A stretch of DNA of 38,730 nt, from NCBI RefSeq assembly GCF_001591765.1, contig NZ_BCVN01000016.1, positions 1 through 38,730 of the forward strand. Direction: 5' to 3'. Every line of letters starts with the position of its first letter. Within the stretch, counting starts at the first letter, position 1. The notes beneath the pieces are model-generated. The model made no database searches. It was given only the letters and a program-made list of their open reading frames with translations, and was not told the DNA's origin. Below are positions 1-7,788 of the stretch, in pieces. This DNA is from Pseudolactococcus raffinolactis NBRC 100932. Its GTDB lineage: Bacteria; Bacillota; Bacilli; Lactobacillales; Streptococcaceae. Position numbers and translations under genes: made by a program.

Positions 1-55
1 TTATACTATTTAATTTTTGAGAAATTTTCATGAAACGGAATCAGTGGGAACGATG

Positions 56-1218
56 ATGACACAAAAAATAATGACAATATTTGGGACACGACCGGAGGCA
101 ATCAAAATGGCCCCTATTATCAAAGCGCTTGAGAAAGACACAAGATTTGAGTCTTGTGTGGTTGTCACAGCGCAACATCGAGAAATGCTTGATCAAGTGT
201 TAGAAACATTTGCCATTAAACCAGATTTTGATCTCAATATCATGACACCCAATCAAACGCTAGCTACTATTACCAGTCGCTCGATCGCTTTGTTAGATGA
301 GGTGTTTGACCAGGTAAACCCAGATATGGTGCTAGTTCACGGGGATACAACGACAACTTTCGCTGCCGCACTAACTGCTTTTTATCATCAAGTGCCTGTA
401 GGGCATGTCGAAGCAGGGTTAAGGACGTATGATAAATATTCACCGTTTCCGGAAGAAATGAATCGTCAGATGACGGATGCTCTGGCAGATCTATATTTTG
501 CACCAACGGTCCTAAGTCGAGATAATTTATTGAAGGCTCACCATGACCCATCACAGATTTATGTAACGGGTAATTCTGCGATTGATGCCTTGGCTTACAC
601 GATAGCACCAGATTTTGTCATGTGGCGCTAAAAAATCCAGAAACGAAAAAAATTCTGATTACCATGCATCGGCGAGAAAATTTAGGACAAAACATGATAC
701 AAGTTTTTCAAGCGATGAATCATATTTTGGATAAGCATGCAGACATTGAACTTATTTTTCCTATGCATAAAAATCCAAAAATTCGTGCGCTAATCCACAC
801 AAATCTGAAACCCTCCCATCGTCTTCATTTAATCGAGCCCTTGGATGTTTTTGAGTTTCATAATCTTGCTAAAAGATCTGACCTCATTTTGACGGATTCT
901 GGTGGGATTCAGGAAGAAGCACCGGCCCTAGGTGTCCCTGTTTTAGTTTTGAGAGCGTCAACGGAGCGTCCGGAAGGGGTTGCGGCAGGGACTTTGAAGC
1001 TCGTAGGGACGGCTGAAGTTGATGTTGTTCGTGCAGTTGATGAGCTGCTGACGGATTCAGTTGCTTACGAGAAGATGGCGACAGCGCGTAATCCTTATGG
1101 TGATGGGAAAACGAGTAATCGTATCGTCTCAATTATCGCCCGGTATTTTGGACTGACAACGGATATTTTACCAGAGTTTCGTGACAAGTCTGATGATAAA
1201 GAAAGGGAACTTGAATGA
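56..1218 (+). pseudogene. wecB: UDP-N-acetylglucosamine 2-epimerase, frameshifted
   Basis: Homologue of the non-hydrolysing epimerase WecB/MnaA, which interconverts UDP-GlcNAc and UDP-ManNAc in the cytoplasm for cell-surface polysaccharides. The first frame runs from about 56 to 631 and carries [36 protein letters not shown] and PEEMNRQM. The second frame, read to 1218, continues with HRRENLG, LTDSGGIQEEAP, VLVLRASTERPEGV and NPYGDG. Joined, they give a full-length protein of about 385 residues in family order, so the gene is complete apart from a -1 shift between about 611 and 621. There a T4 run (614-617) would restore the frame if it were T5 (reading ...[10 protein letters not shown]). The start at 56 (or 53) is chosen from the family N-terminus and GGGAA at 46-50. 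The stop overlaps the next start by 4 bp. It is either a decayed gene or a homopolymer sequencing error; the family is certain. Confidence 0.85.
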
Positions 1219-2096
1219 AAAAGAATTGGTTGACTAAACTAGATTATCGCATTCCGTTAGAGGTTATGGTTGGCGCAACGCTAGCCCTTTATTTGATACA
1301 ACAAATTGGGTTTTATGAATTGTTAAGTGAGAAAGTGTTTATTGTTTCAACTTTATTGACTTTCTTAGGCTTAATTTTGGGACTTCTAAGTACGTCTTTA
1401 ATGCTTCTGGTAATGAATTTAATCCTTATTTCTACGGGTGCCTTCTTACTTTACTTTGACCCTGTTATCATGATCACGAAGATCAAACTTTTACTGATTT
1501 TCGTTATTCCTATGTATAGTGTAATCGCTTTTTTTATCAAAAGAACGCTATATGTAAGAAAGCTGATTTCATTTAGAGAAGAAGATATCCATAGTTACTT
1601 GAAATTTAGAGACCCTTTAACAGGATATCGGACAATTGATTCATTTTTCAGCAAGTATCCGGAATTTATAGAGACCCTATCTAATACGAATCAAGAGAGT
1701 TCGAGACTTGTTGTCGTTAGTCTATTTTATGTTGATTTTTATATTCAGTATTTTGACCGAAATCAGAAAGCAGCTGATCAGATGGTTCGAGAAATGGCTG
1801 AAAGACTCTTACAGACTAGAAATCCGGAAGAATTATTTTTCTATCTCAAAAATGGTGCCTTCATTGTGCTATCAACAATTTATGATAATGAAATAGAGCG
1901 AATTAAGTTCGAAAAAAGAAATGAGTTAACGAAATCTAGTTTGAGTGAAATTGTTTTTACAACGGAACAAGTCCAGAATATTACCATTCGTAAAAGTGAC
2001 TGCTATATTAGTAGAAAAACGACTTATACAGCGGATCAAGTATTAGACTATTTATACCGTCGTTCTGAAACAGACTTAGCGATTGAGTATATTTAA
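1215..2096 (+). CDS. Membrane protein with degenerate GGDEF domain (probable c-di-GMP receptor of the polysaccharide operon)
   Basis: 293 residues. About four hydrophobic helices (roughly 14-36, 41-60, 61-80, 88-108) are followed by a basic stretch and a cytoplasmic domain from about 125. That domain begins with DPLTG (133-137), the usual entry motif of GGDEF domains. It continues with a hydrophobic strand and VDF (about 172-175), in the place of the usual D-x-D-x-F-K, and has KNGAF (212-216) where GGDEF should be. The metal and substrate residues of a diguanylate cyclase are therefore missing, and synthesis of c-di-GMP is unlikely. RNPEE (202-206) lies close to the I-site position but is not a canonical RxxD. 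By analogy with degenerate GGDEF receptors such as PelD and Listeria PssE, the inferred role is to bind a nucleotide and activate the downstream synthase. The ATG overlaps the wecB stop, with AGGGAA as ribosome binding site. Ligand binding is inference. Confidence 0.75.
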   Translation: MKKNWLTKLDYRIPLEVMVGATLALYLIQQIGFYELLSEKVFIVSTLLTFLGLILGLLSTSLMLLVMNLILISTGAFLLYFDPVIMITKIKLLLIFVIPMYSVIAFFIKRTLYVRKLISFREEDIHSYLKFRDPLTGYRTIDSFFSKYPEFIETLSNTNQESSRLVVVSLFYVDFYIQYFDRNQKAADQMVREMAERLLQTRNPEELFFYLKNGAFIVLSTIYDNEIERIKFEKRNELTKSSLSEIVFTTEQVQNITIRKSDCYISRKTTYTADQVLDYLYRRSETDLAIEYI

Positions 2097-2108
2097 AGTG
2101 GAGGGGAT

Positions 2109-2378
2109 ATGTCAGATACGTTAAAAATTTTCATTTTTTTGAGTCATATCATTACGATAGTTTTTGCAGTGGCAGTTTTAATATTGATGCTTTGTGCTCT
2201 ATTGATTAAGTCACTCGTTTGGCATAACTATAAAAAGAGGTATGATCATGACCGAATTCTTTATGATTTTTGCATTGCTCTCTATTTGGTTTTCGATTAT
2301 CATCACACTCGTGGTTCTCTTTGGTGCAGTTCATGCGATCATTCAACGTTTTCGAGTGGGTGGCGTCAATGCTATTAA
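2109..2378 (+). CDS. Small membrane protein of the polysaccharide operon, 3' end possibly frameshifted
   Basis: Starts 12 bp after the previous gene with a strong GGAGGGG site. The first 45 residues contain one long hydrophobic segment (about 6-34) and then a basic tail, HNYKKRYD, as in a single-pass membrane subunit. The open frame continues for over 130 bp inside the next gene, and its last 40 residues (rich in Cys, His and Ser) look like read-through of the glycosyltransferase in the wrong frame. A one-base shift in the A5 run at 2232-2236 would end the protein at TGA 2243-2245, just before the next start. That spacing is normal for the operon. I do not recognise the family. Its position suggests a small accessory subunit of the glycan synthase. 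Confidence 0.5.
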   Translation: MSDTLKIFIFLSHIITIVFAVAVLILMLCALLIKSLVWHNYKKRYDHDRILYDFCIALYLVFDYHHTRGSLWCSSCDHSTFSSGWRQCY

Positions 2379-3558
2379 ACCCCTGCCCAAATATCCCAAG
2401 GTAACCATCATTGTGCCAGCCCATAATGAAGCAATTGTCATTCAGGATACCGTCTATGCCTTGCTTCATCTGGATTATCCCAAGGAATCCATGGAAATTC
2501 GTGTCGTTGCCGATAATTGTAGTGATGAGACATTCAAACTCGCTAAGGCCATGAGTGATCGACCAGAATACAAAGATTTTGATATTCAAATTATTAAACG
2601 GACAGGTACTGGTGGGAAAGCTGGTGTCCTCAATGATGTCTTAGAAATAGCTACTGGTGACTGGATTTGTGTCTATGATGCAGATGCCATGCCTCAGGAA
2701 AATGCCCTTTATTTTTTGATTCAAAAAGCGCTTGAAGACGAAGAAAACTACGCGGCTGTTTTTGGCCGAAATAAGACGAGAAACTATCGTCAGAACTTTT
2801 TGACGCGTTGTATCAACTTAGAAATTATTACAACACAAAAGATCCACCATATTGGGCTCTGGCATTTGTTTAAGATTGGTCGGATACCCGGTACAAATTT
2901 TATTATCAAAACTGATTTTGTTCGATCAATTGGAGGCTGGGATAATGGTGCCTTGACAGAGGATACGGCCATTTCTTTTAAGATTATGCAACAAAATAAA
3001 CTGATCGCACTGGCTCAAAATTCCGAAGCCTTTCAGCAAGAACCAGAAACACTGCAAGCCTATTATTATCAACGAAAACGATGGGCAAAGGGAAACTACG
3101 AGGTGATTTTGGATAATTTTCACCATATCTTTAAAAGAAAAAGCAACTGGCGCATTAAGTTGGAGATGTTATATTATACAGGGACTTTCTTTTGGTTCAA
3201 TGTGGCTATTTTGATCTCGAATTTTTTGTTTATTGTCAATTTTGTTTCAATGGTGACGAAACTATTTTATCCTAGTTTTGTTATTCCATTTACTTTTGGT
3301 GCCTCTAATCGGCAACTTTCAATTATTTTATTAGTTAATTGGGTCTTGATGTTCTTTATTTATTTGCTTCAGATCAATATCGGCTTAGTCAGTCAATATG
3401 GACAATCAACGTCAAAAAATTTGCTATACTCGATTGCATCTTATTTTACTTATTCACAACTTTTTATTTTTGTCGCGACCAATGCTTTTTTCTCACTCAT
3501 GTTTGATAAGCTACTCCATCGTGATGGGTCTAAATGGTATAAAACGCAACGATTTTAA
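2248..3558 (+). CDS. Processive family 2 glycosyltransferase (cellulose synthase-like)
   Basis: Polymerising glycosyltransferase of the membrane, predicted to build a beta-linked glycan from a nucleotide sugar and extrude it. Counting from the start at 2248: an N-terminal helix (about 5-30), the GT2 entry VTIIVPAHNE (52-61), ADNCSDET, the DxD motif in YDADA (143-147), the acceptor motif TED (237-239), the processivity motif QRKRW (275-279), and C-terminal helices at about 308-340, 355-380 and 395-420. No PilZ domain follows, unlike proteobacterial BcsA, so nucleotide control would have to come from the separate GGDEF-like protein two genes upstream. ATG 2248 is preferred over 2242 because GAGG at 2237-2240 is 7 bp away. 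The substrate cannot be read from the sequence: glucose (cellulose or mixed-linkage glucan) is suggested by the downstream family 8 hydrolase, GlcNAc by wecB. Confidence 0.85.
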   Translation: MTEFFMIFALLSIWFSIIITLVVLFGAVHAIIQRFRVGGVNAIKPLPKYPKVTIIVPAHNEAIVIQDTVYALLHLDYPKESMEIRVVADNCSDETFKLAKAMSDRPEYKDFDIQIIKRTGTGGKAGVLNDVLEIATGDWICVYDADAMPQENALYFLIQKALEDEENYAAVFGRNKTRNYRQNFLTRCINLEIITTQKIHHIGLWHLFKIGRIPGTNFIIKTDFVRSIGGWDNGALTEDTAISFKIMQQNKLIALAQNSEAFQQEPETLQAYYYQRKRWAKGNYEVILDNFHHIFKRKSNWRIKLEMLYYTGTFFWFNVAILISNFLFIVNFVSMVTKLFYPSFVIPFTFGASNRQLSIILLVNWVLMFFIYLLQINIGLVSQYGQSTSKNLLYSIASYFTYSQLFIFVATNAFFSLMFDKLLHRDGSKWYKTQRF

Positions 3559-3579
3559 AAACGGAAGAGGAGCTTAAAT

Positions 3580-4689
3580 ATGTCCATACATCGACTAGTG
3601 AAATACTTATTTACCGTGCTTATTTTAGTTTCTTATATTGGCCTAGTGCTTTTTAGTATTTCGTCAAATAAAGAAGCTTTGCAAAAAAATAGTTACTGGG
3701 ATTGGTACCGCAATTACGTGAGCCAATCCAGCAAAGGGACTTTTGTCAATACAGGAACTCAAGAAGATCCAGTCGCACTTTCAGAGAGTCAAGGCTATGG
3801 GATGCTGATTACGCTATTAGCGGCCCAAAAAGGTTATACGAAAGAAGACCAGTTCATGCGTCTCTTTCATTATTATAAAGCCAATCGTATTAGTGAACAA
3901 AATACGCTGATGAAATGGCAACAAAAGAAGTCGCCTAATGGTTGGTCTTCTGTTGATCAAAATAATGCAACAGATGGTGATTTAGATATTGCCTATGCCT
4001 TGATTCAGGCAGATAAACTCTGGCCGGATTCTTTTGAACAGTATGGTCTTGCAGCACAGCAACTGTTAGCGTCGATTAAAGCCCATAATTATAGTGAGAA
4101 GACTGGTTTATTAACGGTTGGCAACTGGGCGACAGTTGATTCGAAAGCTGAAACGATGATTCGAACTTCTGATATGATACCGCACTATTTTGAAACATTT
4201 GCAGCCTATACAAAAGATCCATTTTGGACGAAATTGGAAGCTCATACGACCAAGGCCTTGACGCAAATGAGCCAACAGACCTCAACAGGTTTACTCCCAG
4301 ATTTTGCCTGGGTGACTGCAAGCAGTATTACCCCACTTAAACCAAATGAAATTGCTGGAAAAAATGATGGTGACTATGCCTATAATGCTGCCAGAGTCCC
4401 TTTGCGATTGGCGGACTCTGATAAGCCTGAAGTGAAAAAAACATTGGATAAGATGTTGATGTTCTTCGAAAAACAACCCGTTATCTATGGGGGTTATACA
4501 TTGAAAGGCAAACCATTGGTTAAAAATCAATCTAAAAGTTTTTCAGCGCCGATACTTTATGCAACAAAAGGGGACAAGAATTTTTCTAATTTATATGCGT
4601 CTCAAAGGTGGATCTTTAATTACGCCATCGTTGGTAAAGATTATTATGGTGATACTTTGAAAGTGCTTGTGTTATTGAAACTTTATTGA
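3580..4689 (+). CDS. Family 8 glycosyl hydrolase (BcsZ/PssZ-like), membrane-anchored
   Basis: 369 residues with an N-terminal signal anchor (about 7-28) and an extracellular (alpha/alpha)6 hydrolase. Family 8 features: SESQGYGM with the probable acid Glu69, TDGDLDIAYAL (131-141, the family signature), and YNAARVPLRL near 270. Such endoglucanases accompany cellulose-type synthases and trim or release the nascent beta-glucan. A strong AGAGGAG site lies 6 bp before the ATG, 21 bp after the glycosyltransferase. The last residues after YYGDTLK are unusual. Another frame reads through to TAA at 4707-4709 with the more family-like tail VIETLLMLYL, so a one-base loss near 4657-4664 may have changed the end. 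The family is secure, the exact C-terminus is not. Confidence 0.82.
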   Translation: MSIHRLVKYLFTVLILVSYIGLVLFSISSNKEALQKNSYWDWYRNYVSQSSKGTFVNTGTQEDPVALSESQGYGMLITLLAAQKGYTKEDQFMRLFHYYKANRISEQNTLMKWQQKKSPNGWSSVDQNNATDGDLDIAYALIQADKLWPDSFEQYGLAAQQLLASIKAHNYSEKTGLLTVGNWATVDSKAETMIRTSDMIPHYFETFAAYTKDPFWTKLEAHTTKALTQMSQQTSTGLLPDFAWVTASSITPLKPNEIAGKNDGDYAYNAARVPLRLADSDKPEVKKTLDKMLMFFEKQPVIYGGYTLKGKPLVKNQSKSFSAPILYATKGDKNFSNLYASQRWIFNYAIVGKDYYGDTLKVLVLLKLY

Positions 4690-4742
4690 TGTTATATCTT
4701 AGATACTAAACTGATCCTCAAGAATTTTAACCGTGTGACTGC

Positions 4743-4773
4743 TTGTTCAAACTCAAAAAAAATATGGTATGAT
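4743..4773 (+). promoter_or_regulatory. Probable promoter of the histidinol-phosphatase gene
   Basis: An extended -10 TGG-TATGAT (4765-4773) with a weak -35 TTGTTC (4743-4748). The 158-bp gap after the polysaccharide operon shows no obvious terminator hairpin. Confidence 0.45.
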
Positions 4774-4847
4774 AGAGCTATCATGACTGTAAGCACAAGG
4801 AAAGTCATCAATATGAAGATGGCTCAGCATAAAAATGAGGACCTAAC

Positions 4848-5627
4848 ATGACCTATTACGATCAACATTTGCATACTCACCATTCCTATGATTCACAAGC
4901 CGATTTTACAGACTATCTCGACAACTCGACTGGCTTTGTCGTGACGACAGAACATTTTGATGTCGCAAATCCGGTCACTGGTCAAACAGATGTCCCAGAT
5001 TACTGGGCCTATTCAGCTGAAATCGAACAGTTGAACATCCAGTATGGTAATCGGATTTTAAAAGGTATTGAAATCGGCTATTATCAACCCAAAGAAGCAG
5101 AGATTTTAGCTTATTTAGCAGATAAAACCTATGATTTAAAGCTCCTGTCTGTCCATCATAATGGTGAATTTGATTACTTGGATGACTTTGTTGCTGATAT
5201 GGATTTTGATACGACATTCAGTCGTTATTTGGATGAATTGAGTGTTGCCATTGATCAGAATGGCAAACTTCAAGCTCATGTTCTTGCACATTTTGACTAC
5301 GGGATTCGCTTATTTGATGTCACTCCAGAAGCCCTTGACAAACATGAAAGTAAATTAATCGAAATATTTCAGAAAATGATTGCGGCAGACTTGGCTTTTG
5401 AAATTAATGCCAAGTCGACCCATCTATATCATCATTTACCCCTCTATACCTACGCCCTGAAAATGGTGCTAGAGCTTGGTGGGACCTTGTTTACATTAGG
5501 GTCAGATGGTCACAAACTTGAACACTATGAGTTGGCTTTCGATGAATTAAAGACTTGGCTTAAAGCACAGGGGGTTCATCAACTGGTCACTTTTCAGGGT
5601 GGCACCCGTCACTTTGTTACAATTTAG
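4848..5627 (+). CDS. hisK: Histidinol-phosphatase, PHP family
   Basis: Metal-dependent PHP-domain phosphatase that removes phosphate from L-histidinol phosphate, the penultimate step of histidine synthesis, in the cytoplasm. 259 residues starting MTYYDQHLHTHHSYDSQ with the metal motif HLHTHH (7-12). Further PHP ligands are TTEHFD (33-38), SVHHNGEFD (about 103), AHFDYG (about 144) and GSDGHK (about 218), in family order and length. The gene stands alone, with no other his genes beside it, a promoter upstream and a terminator downstream. TGAGGA 9 bp before the ATG supports the start. Some PHP proteins act on other phosphates, so the substrate is known only by family. Confidence 0.82.
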   Translation: MTYYDQHLHTHHSYDSQADFTDYLDNSTGFVVTTEHFDVANPVTGQTDVPDYWAYSAEIEQLNIQYGNRILKGIEIGYYQPKEAEILAYLADKTYDLKLLSVHHNGEFDYLDDFVADMDFDTTFSRYLDELSVAIDQNGKLQAHVLAHFDYGIRLFDVTPEALDKHESKLIEIFQKMIAADLAFEINAKSTHLYHHLPLYTYALKMVLELGGTLFTLGSDGHKLEHYELAFDELKTWLKAQGVHQLVTFQGGTRHFVTI

Positions 5628-5635
5628 CAACATTT

Positions 5636-5669
5636 GACGCCAAAACGCAACGTTTGGGCGTCTTTTTTT
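5636..5669 (+). terminator. Rho-independent terminator
   Basis: Stem GACGCC-AAA-CG pairing with CGTTT-GGGCGTC, followed by T7. The next promoter's -10 box overlaps the end of its T tract. Confidence 0.85.
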
Positions 5670-5670
5670 G

Positions 5671-5679
5671 TGGTAAAAT
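5671..5679 (+). promoter_or_regulatory. Extended -10 promoter, leader nearly absent
   Basis: TGG-TAAAAT ends 8 bp before the ATG at 5688, so transcription should begin within about two bases of the start codon. No Shine-Dalgarno sequence lies between. Confidence 0.5.
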
Positions 5680-5687
5680 AACACAAT

Positions 5688-6773
5688 ATGAAAAAAAGAT
5701 TATTTGGAATGGCTTTGTGTCTGATACTTTTAGCACCGTCTGTTGGGACGGTTTTTGCCGATGATTCAAAAACAGATTATGATGCTGAAATCAAGGCAGC
5801 TCAGAGCAAGGCTAGCGGGATACAAGCAGATTTAGAGGCGTCTCTGACGACGGTCAATCAGGTCTACCAAAAAGCCTATGCGAGTAAACAGGCAGTCGCC
5901 GATGGGGAAAGCAAAATTGCTGAGCTGACCAGTCAGATTGCCAAAACAGATGAAGAAATCAAAGCACGTGAAGTAGTTATGGCGGAGCAAATGCGTCAGG
6001 CGCAAACTGAAAATGTGGCGTCAAATTTCATCACAATGATCATGTCATCAGGTAATTTTTCAGATATGATTACACGAATGGTAAGCTTAACCACTTACCG
6101 TCAGATGCAGAATGAAAAAGTTGAGAAGTTAGACCAGCTGAAAACTGCGTCAACTAAAATGAAAGCTGACTTGGAAAGTCAACAGGCTCAACTTCAAGAA
6201 AACGCCAAAGTCTATGAGACTGAATACGCCCAATTAGAAACGAAATTGGCCAGTCTACGGGCACAAATGGTAGATAATCAAGCACAAATTACTGATTTAT
6301 CAAGCTCAAAAGTGGCAGAAGAAAAACGACAAGCTGATGCAGCAGCACGAGAAAAAGCTAAGGCAACCGCTGAGCCTAAGCCTAGCCAACCTGCAAATGT
6401 AGGGCAAACAAGTTCTAACCCTGATACAAGTAACACCGGAGGTAGTAGTCCTACACTCATTACGCCGGACACACCATCGGGCAACAGCATGACGGTATCA
6501 ACAACTGGTTATTCATCAGATGGTGCCGACGGCATGACACCAGGTCACATTACTGCAACTGGCATTGATCTCTGGGTTAACCCTATATGTGTGGCGGTCG
6601 ATCCGAGTGTGATTCCTTTAGGGTCAATGGTGGAAGTACCAGGATATGGGATTGCAATCGCTGGCGATACTGGGGGTGCAATCAAAGGCTATAAGGTCGA
6701 TTTGCACTTTAAAACGACCAAGGAAGCGATTAACTGGGGTCGACGTATGGTGACCATTAAAGTATTAAGCTAA
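5688..6773 (+). CDS. Secreted coiled-coil protein with C-terminal 3D domain
   Basis: 361 residues. A signal peptide (about 1-24, cleavage after VFA) leads into a long Ala/Gln/Lys-rich coiled coil (about 30-225) like the N-terminal part of PcsB-type cell-wall proteins. A Pro/Ser/Thr/Gly linker (about 225-265) is followed by a 3D domain (about 270-361). The 3D domain shows TGYSSDGADG, ATG, VDPSVIPLGS, AGDTGGAIKG and KVDLHF, the conserved Asp positions that give the family its name and form a double-psi barrel related to MltA lytic transglycosylases. The likely role is peptidoglycan remodelling at the cell surface. It is a single gene between two terminators, and the start lacks a ribosome binding site. 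The enzymatic bond cut is unknown. Confidence 0.8.
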   Translation: MKKRLFGMALCLILLAPSVGTVFADDSKTDYDAEIKAAQSKASGIQADLEASLTTVNQVYQKAYASKQAVADGESKIAELTSQIAKTDEEIKAREVVMAEQMRQAQTENVASNFITMIMSSGNFSDMITRMVSLTTYRQMQNEKVEKLDQLKTASTKMKADLESQQAQLQENAKVYETEYAQLETKLASLRAQMVDNQAQITDLSSSKVAEEKRQADAAAREKAKATAEPKPSQPANVGQTSSNPDTSNTGGSSPTLITPDTPSGNSMTVSTTGYSSDGADGMTPGHITATGIDLWVNPICVAVDPSVIPLGSMVEVPGYGIAIAGDTGGAIKGYKVDLHFKTTKEAINWGRRMVTIKVLS

Positions 6774-6798
6774 CCGCAAGCGAATTGCGGTTTTTTTG
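6774..6798 (+). terminator. Rho-independent terminator
   Basis: Stem CCGCAA/TTGCGG with a 5-base loop and T7, directly after the stop codon of the 3D-domain gene. Confidence 0.85.
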
Positions 6799-6888
6799 AT
6801 GTCCTGAAAATGATCTAATTTATAGATTCTCAAAACGCTTTTTTATGCCAGATGATGATAGTTATGGCTACTGTCGTCCCAAGGAATA

Positions 6889-6897
6889 TGCTATAAT
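6889..6897 (+). promoter_or_regulatory. Extended -10 promoter of rsgA, predicted leaderless start
   Basis: TGC-TATAAT ends 6 bases before the ATG at 6904. The expected transcription start is the A of the start codon itself. Confidence 0.6.
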
Positions 6898-6903
6898 TGA
6901 AAT

Positions 6904-7788
6904 ATGATAAAATTTGGCAGAATATTAAAATCATTGAGTGGCTTTTATTATATTAAAGACGAGAGGGATGGTCTGGTCTATCAAACACGGGCTAGAGGGA
7001 ATTTCCGTCAAAAAGGGACAAAACCAATTGTTGGTGACTTTGCAGAGTTTTCTGCTGAGGAAAATTCAGAAGGTTATGTATTAGCTCTAAAAGCGCGTGA
7101 AAATATGCTAGTAAGACCACCCATTGCAAATATTGATCAGGCGGTGGTCGTTATTTCTGCCATTGAACCTAATTTTTCCCTGAATTTATTGGATCGTTTT
7201 TTGGTTTTATTGACTAATAAAGGGATTGATCCCTTGATTTATTTGTCTAAACTTGATTTAGTACCTGATCTTGTAGTCTATGAAAAAACACGGGATGAAT
7301 ACGAAAAAATTGGCTATAAATTTTTCATGAATGATTGGCAAAAAATTCTACCGGAGTTTTCAAGCAAGGTTACGGTCTTCATGGGTCAAACGGGTGTTGG
7401 GAAATCAACCTTGCTTAATAAAATAGCGCCAGAAATGTTACTAGCAACCCAAGAAATTTCTGATAAACTGGGGCGTGGTCGACATACGACTCGTCATGTT
7501 GAATTGTTTGAAGTACACGATGGACTAATCGCAGATACGCCAGGCTTTTCATCCTTAGACTATGAGATCGATAATCAGCCTGATTTAAATGCTGCGTTTC
7601 CAGAGATTTTACGGGAATCCTTTGGTTGTAAATTCCGGGAGTGTACCCACACGCATGAACCTAAATGTCAGGTGAAACCTGCGGTTGAGTCTGGTGAAAT
7701 TTTACAATCCAGATATGATAATTACTTATTATTCCTTGCGGAAATACAAGGCAAGCGAGAAACCTATAAGAAAGTGGTGAAAAAATGA
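6904..7788 (+). CDS. rsgA: Ribosome small subunit-dependent GTPase A
   Basis: Circularly permuted GTPase that checks late 30S subunit maturation. 294 residues. An OB-fold N-terminus (1-70) precedes the permuted G motifs: SKLD (G4, 115-118), then [11 protein letters not shown] (G1 P-loop, 161-171), then DTPG (G3, 211-214). A C-terminal zinc knuckle follows, with Cys242, Cys247, His249 or 251 and Cys255. Length and order are those of the family. No Shine-Dalgarno sequence precedes the ATG, and the -10 box sits where a leaderless transcript would begin. The stop overlaps rpe by 4 bp (ATGA), so the two are cotranscribed and probably translationally coupled. Confidence 0.95.
   Translation: MIKFGRILKSLSGFYYIKDERDGLVYQTRARGNFRQKGTKPIVGDFAEFSAEENSEGYVLALKARENMLVRPPIANIDQAVVVISAIEPNFSLNLLDRFLVLLTNKGIDPLIYLSKLDLVPDLVVYEKTRDEYEKIGYKFFMNDWQKILPEFSSKVTVFMGQTGVGKSTLLNKIAPEMLLATQEISDKLGRGRHTTRHVELFEVHDGLIADTPGFSSLDYEIDNQPDLNAAFPEILRESFGCKFRECTHTHEPKCQVKPAVESGEILQSRYDNYLLFLAEIQGKRETYKKVVKK

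Noticed and set aside
20-45. CodY-like AATTTTC-GAAA sequence before wecB
   Set aside because: It needs an inserted base to align with the consensus.
17-55. TTG-started extension of the wecB reading frame
   Set aside because: No binding site before it, and the epimerase N-terminus begins at about position 56.
2206-2589. 127-codon open frame on the minus strand inside the glycosyltransferase gene
   Set aside because: Opposite-strand shadow of a clear GT2 coding region; no binding site and no family resemblance.
6820-6845. cre-like sequence TCAAAACGCTTTTT upstream of rsgA
   Set aside because: Three mismatches at fixed consensus positions.
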